Below, piece by piece: positions 60,727 to 64,000 of a stretch of 64,000 nt of DNA (the first letter of the stretch is position 1; every line of letters starts with the position of its first letter). The position numbers and the translations under genes are program-made. Origin of the DNA: Paenibacillus sophorae (GTDB lineage: Bacteria; Bacillota; Bacilli; Paenibacillales; Paenibacillaceae); NCBI RefSeq assembly GCF_018966525.1, contig NZ_CP076607.1:372001-436000 (forward strand). Reading direction: 5' to 3'. The notes beneath the pieces were generated by a model that was given only the letters and a program-made list of their open reading frames with translations, had not been told where the DNA came from and ran no database searches.

Positions 60727-61704
60727 ATGCCCACCATTAAAGACGTCGCTTTAAAGGCCGGGGTCTCGGTTACCACCGTATCCCGTGTGCTGAATAACAG
60801 GGGATACTTGAGCGAAGAGTTAAAGAAAAAAGTATACAGTGCCATGGAGCAGCTCAACTACCGGCCCAATGAGCTGGCCCGCTCGCTCAGCCGCTCCAAG
60901 TCGAATATTATCGGACTGATTGTTCCGCATGCGGCTCATCCCTTCTTCGGAGAATTAATCAGCCATATCGAGGAGCACGCCTATCTGCACGGGTACAGGC
61001 TGCTGCTGTGCAACTCCCATCTGAACAGACAGAAGGAAGCGGAATACATCGATATGCTTCGCTCCAGCCGTGTCGACGGCATCATTCTGGGCAGCCACAC
61101 GCTGGAGGTGGAGGACTATCGCCAGATTCACCTGCCCGTGGTTACGTTCGACCGGCGGATCAGCGCCGAGGTTCCTTATATTTGCTCCGATAACTACAAG
61201 GGCGGGGAACTGGCAACGAACCTGCTGGCCGACAAGGGCTGCCGCAAAATCGCCCATATCAGCGGCCATCCCCATCCGGACCTGCTCGCGCTTAAGCGGC
61301 TTGACGCCTTCAAGGAGATCGCCGCGCAGCGCGGGCTGCAGCATATAGAGATGCATACTGATTTGCACGGTTTCCATTTTACAGAGTATGAGCGTCTGAC
61401 AGAACGGCTGCTCGCGGAGCATCCCGATGTGGACGGCATTTTTGCCAGCAGTGATATCATTGCCGCCTATGCGCTTAAAGTATGCCAAGTCAGAGGCCGC
61501 CGGGTGCCCCAGGATATTAAGATTGTCGGCTATGACGGCATTTCACTCCGCGGCGTGTTCTCTCCCGATCTCACAACCGTATCCCAGCCGATTGCGGAAA
61601 TGGGCCAAAAAGCGGTCGATCTCATCATGGCCCAGGTGCAGGGCGATACCGTGCCGGTGGAAAATATCTTTCCGGTGCAGCTTATACAAGGCGGGACAAC
61701 GTAG
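60727..61704 (+). CDS. LacI-family transcriptional regulator
   Basis: This 325-residue regulator has an N-terminal LacI helix-turn-helix (TIKDVALKAGVSVTTVSRVL, residues 3-22) and hinge helix YRPNELARSLSRSKSN, then a periplasmic-binding-like ligand domain. GGACAGGAGC precedes ATG 60727. It is 102 bp downstream of the sucrose phosphorylase gene, whose promoter carries a LacI-type palindrome. Sucrose or a derivative is the likely effector. Confidence 0.89.
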   Translation: MPTIKDVALKAGVSVTTVSRVLNNRGYLSEELKKKVYSAMEQLNYRPNELARSLSRSKSNIIGLIVPHAAHPFFGELISHIEEHAYLHGYRLLLCNSHLNRQKEAEYIDMLRSSRVDGIILGSHTLEVEDYRQIHLPVVTFDRRISAEVPYICSDNYKGGELATNLLADKGCRKIAHISGHPHPDLLALKRLDAFKEIAAQRGLQHIEMHTDLHGFHFTEYERLTERLLAEHPDVDGIFASSDIIAAYALKVCQVRGRRVPQDIKIVGYDGISLRGVFSPDLTTVSQPIAEMGQKAVDLIMAQVQGDTVPVENIFPVQLIQGGTT

Positions 61705-61708
61705 ACGA

Positions 61709-61738
61709 ACAATCCCTCAATTTCTATTGGGCGATTGT
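61709..61738. terminator. Weak hairpin between lacI-type gene and yciI-type gene
   Basis: ACAATC and GATTGT form the outer stem with imperfect inner pairing (TCAAT/ATTG). No T-tract; function as a terminator is uncertain. Confidence 0.35.
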
Positions 61739-61746
61739 GGTATCTC

Positions 61747-62001
61747 CTAACGCAGGCGCCATTCTTTTACCGTTACTGTTGAAGAGCCTCTCCGAATGAG
61801 CGGGTCCGCATTGCCGATTTCTTCCGCTTCGGCAAGCGATGAAGCCAATATTAGATAAGCGCCGCCCGTAGTGTCTCCAAAAGGGCCGTACATTTCAAGA
61901 CGGCCCTCCTTCTTTAACCGATCGAGATACTCATAATGCCCCGCAATATCCTCTGGATTGAAACATTCCGTTCTTTCAGTAATCAGCAAATATTTGTTCA
62001 A
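61747..62001 (-). CDS. YciI family protein
   Basis: This 84-residue ferredoxin-like-fold protein has the YciI pattern: a His in DIAGHYEYLDRLKKEG, followed by MYGPFGDTTGGAYLILASSLAEAEEI and the closing VTVKEW. YciI members are small enzymes or subunits; most are uncharacterised. The gene stands alone on the minus strand. Confidence 0.85.
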   Translation of the reverse strand: MNKYLLITERTECFNPEDIAGHYEYLDRLKKEGRLEMYGPFGDTTGGAYLILASSLAEAEEIGNADPLIRRGSSTVTVKEWRLR

Positions 62002-62227
62002 TGTTGTTCCTCCCCCAAATTTATAAAATCTTCCTCTCCATCGTAACAGAATTAAGTGGGCGTGCGACCTTACTCTCTGCCGGACAACGGCAATTCAGTG
62101 TAGCCCCAGAGCTTACTTAAAGTATGTAAATGATGATTAGTTATGCTATAATCGCTGTACTGCACTGGTTTGCAGAGGTTAATACCGCTTGATGATATAT
62201 ATACCGCGTTGTATGGGAGGCTTGTAC

Positions 62228-63250
62228 ATGAAGCAGCTTCAAGATATACCTGTATCCGTACTGGACCTGGCTCCAATTACGGAAGAAGGCACAGCGGCGG
62301 ACGCTCTTCGGAACGCGCTCGATCTGGCGCAGCATGCCGAGAGGTGGGGCTTCCGCCGCTACTGGCTGGCTGAGCATCATAACATGCCTGGCATCGCCAG
62401 CTCGGCCACATCGATCGTCATCGGGCATGTGGCGGCCGGAACGAAGCACATCCGCGTCGGCTCCGGGGGCATTATGCTGCCCAATCATGCCCCGCTGATG
62501 ATTGCTGAGCAGTTTGGCACGCTGGAATCCCTGTTCCCGGGCCGGATCGATCTTGGCCTTGGCCGTGCGCCCGGCTCGGACCAGCCGGCTTCCCGTGCGA
62601 TCCGCCGCGGCCTGGGCAGCGACGGCAGCGATTTCCCGGAGCAGCTGGCCGAGCTCCGGGCTTATTTCGATCCCGGCGCGGCGGACTCGCGCCCTCCGAG
62701 CGTAAGGGCTATTCCCGGCGAGGGCCTGAACATCCCGATCTGGCTGCTCGGCTCCAGCGGCTTCAGCGCAAGGCTGGCCGGCCAGCTCGGCCTCCCCTTC
62801 GCCTTCGCCAGCCACTTCGCGCCCGACTATCTGCTGCCCGCGCTTCATCTGTACCGTACCAGCTTCCGGCCCTCCGGGGTGCTGGACAAGCCGTATGCCA
62901 TGGTCGGTCTTAGCGCCGTCGCGGCGGACACGGCCAGTGAAGCCCAGCGGCTCGCGACCTCCTCACAGCAGCAGGCGCTCAGCCTTATCCGCGGCCGCCC
63001 CGGCAAGCTGAAGCCTCCGGTGGGCAGCATGGAGGAGCTATGGAGTCCGCAGGAGCAGGCCATTGTCCTCGGCAGACAGCAGTATGCCGTTGTCGGCGAT
63101 AAAGCCGCCGTTCGGGAGCGGATGCAGCAGATCCTGGAGGAAACGCAAGCTGACGAGTGGATCGTAACCTCGCAGATTTACGATCATGCGGCCCGTTTGC
63201 GCTCCTATGAAATTCTTACCGAAGCCCTCTCCGCGAAATCGCCCGAATAG
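62228..63250 (+). CDS. LLM-class flavin-dependent oxidoreductase (luciferase-like)
   Basis: This 340-residue protein has the luciferase-like TIM barrel: DIPVSVLDLAPITEEGT, RYWLAEHHNMPGIASSATSI, IRVGSGGIMLPNHAPL, RIDLGLGRAPGSD. It matches the MsnO8/YvbT-type branch that lacks a dedicated F420 motif, so FMN is the likely cofactor. ATG 62228 follows GGGAGG. The substrate is unknown. Confidence 0.89.
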   Translation: MKQLQDIPVSVLDLAPITEEGTAADALRNALDLAQHAERWGFRRYWLAEHHNMPGIASSATSIVIGHVAAGTKHIRVGSGGIMLPNHAPLMIAEQFGTLESLFPGRIDLGLGRAPGSDQPASRAIRRGLGSDGSDFPEQLAELRAYFDPGAADSRPPSVRAIPGEGLNIPIWLLGSSGFSARLAGQLGLPFAFASHFAPDYLLPALHLYRTSFRPSGVLDKPYAMVGLSAVAADTASEAQRLATSSQQQALSLIRGRPGKLKPPVGSMEELWSPQEQAIVLGRQQYAVVGDKAAVRERMQQILEETQADEWIVTSQIYDHAARLRSYEILTEALSAKSPE

Positions 63251-63312
63251 GGTTTCCCTGCCGGACATGATAATATAAAAGTAGCTACGAAGATACAGGG
63301 GAGATGAAGAGT

Positions 63313-64000
63313 TTGAAACAAGAGGTTATGGAACGCTTTATTTCGTATGCCCGCATGGATACGCAGTCGGATGAGACCAGCGAGACCTGTCCTTCAACAC
63401 CGGGACAATCGGTGCTGGCGCAGAAGCTTGCGGAAGAGCTGGCCGAAATCGGCTTGGAGGAAATTACGGTCGATGAGCACAGCTATGTGTTCGCTTCGCT
63501 TCCGCCCAACAGCGGCAAAGACGTTCCCGTCATCGGTTTTCTCGCTCATCTGGACACCGCGACCGAGATAACGGGCGCAGGCGTTCAGCCGCAGATTGTG
63601 GAATCCTATGACGGAGGCGATATCGTGCTGAACCAAGCGCTGAATGTCGTCCTTTCGCCAAAGAGCTTTCCGGAGCTCGCTGAATATGCGGGGCAGACAC
63701 TGATTACGACCGACGGCACCACTCTGCTTGGCGCGGATGACAAAGCCGGCATCGCCGAAATAATGACAGCTATGCATTATTTGAAGCAGCACCCGGAAAT
63801 CAAGCACGGCAAAATTCGGGTCGCCTTCACTCCTGACGAGGAGATCGGGCGTGGCGCGCATAAATTCGATGTCGCCGCCTTCGGCGCAAAGTTCGCTTAC
63901 ACGATGGACGGAGGACCGCTCGGAGAGCTGGAGTATGAAAGCTTCAATGCGGCTGCGGCACGGATAACCTTCCACGGCGTCAACGTCCATCCCGGAACGG
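63313..64000 (+). CDS. pepT: Peptidase T, 3' truncated by window edge
   Basis: The visible 229 residues begin KQEVMERFISYARMDTQSDE, the PepT start. They include the zinc ligands in GFLAHLDTA and LGADDKAGIAE and the catalytic Glu in FTPDEEIGRGA. PepT is a cytosolic M20-family aminotripeptidase that removes N-terminal residues from tripeptides. TTG 63313 is preferred as start, 9 nt after AGGGGAG; an in-frame ATG at 63304 is too close to the site. The C-terminal part lies outside the window. Confidence 0.9.
   Translation, partial: MKQEVMERFISYARMDTQSDETSETCPSTPGQSVLAQKLAEELAEIGLEEITVDEHSYVFASLPPNSGKDVPVIGFLAHLDTATEITGAGVQPQIVESYDGGDIVLNQALNVVLSPKSFPELAEYAGQTLITTDGTTLLGADDKAGIAEIMTAMHYLKQHPEIKHGKIRVAFTPDEEIGRGAHKFDVAAFGAKFAYTMDGGPLGELEYESFNAAAARITFHGVNVHPGT

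Overview
The window looks like chromosomal DNA of a Paenibacillus-type Firmicute. The evidence is strong AGGAGG-like ribosome binding sites, frequent TTG/GTG starts, consensus sigma-A promoters, lipobox lipoproteins, Gram-positive families (MprF, MhqR/MhqO/MhqP/MhqD, BioY) and mostly GC-rich genes interrupted by one AT-rich accessory island. No rRNA, tRNA, CRISPR array or phage genes were seen. Both ends cut genes: a PucR-family regulator on the left and peptidase T on the right.

Layout. 1-8.2 kb: a PucR regulator faces a two-gene unit (omega-aminotransferase plus acylating semialdehyde dehydrogenase) and a four-gene NMT1/THI5-type ABC importer. This fits uptake and catabolism of pyrimidines or beta-amino acids through malonate or methylmalonate semialdehyde. 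8.5-11 kb: a DUF72 protein and a cytoplasmic alpha-amylase. 11-15.7 kb: a membrane-anchored DUF6544-like protein behind a tandem palindromic operator, then BioY divergent from an ECF module whose second ATPase is fused to the transmembrane T component. 15.8-28.7 kb: a double FMN-binding lipoprotein, MprF, a DJ-1-like protein, a WG-repeat protein, two translationally coupled exporters, a Gpi18-like glycosyltransferase, and an SDR pair with a TetR regulator and shared operator half-sites. 29-31.6 kb: an mhqR-mhqP-mhqO-mhqD quinone-detoxification cluster with two recognisable MhqR boxes. 31.7-33.3 kb: mqnB-mqnD of the futalosine menaquinone route.

33.5-40.5 kb is the accessory island. It holds about a dozen short, mostly single-domain genes, all on the minus strand and many very AT-rich (Nudix, immunity-like, GrpB, GNATs, methyltransferase, PRTase, HAD, a broken GNAT and a deleted dihydrofolate reductase). 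Five gene 3' ends carry related repeat sequences with a conserved TAAC core. Two of these are full-length 160-170 bp structured elements bounded by inverted TAAC/GTTA ends. This resembles an integron-type gene-cassette array, but no integrase is visible. It is the most interesting part of the window.

40.5-64 kb: a methyltransferase, a complete potABCD polyamine importer (potA apparently starting at ATA), a FUSC transporter, flavin reductase plus EamA exporter, an aldo/keto reductase, a secreted subtilase, hcp divergent from its likely Crp/Fnr regulator with textbook class II geometry, a c-di-GMP cluster (cupin-HD-GYP, exported coiled-coil protein, sensor-PAS-GGDEF-EAL), sucrose phosphorylase with a LacI regulator, YciI, a luciferase-like monooxygenase and the start of pepT.
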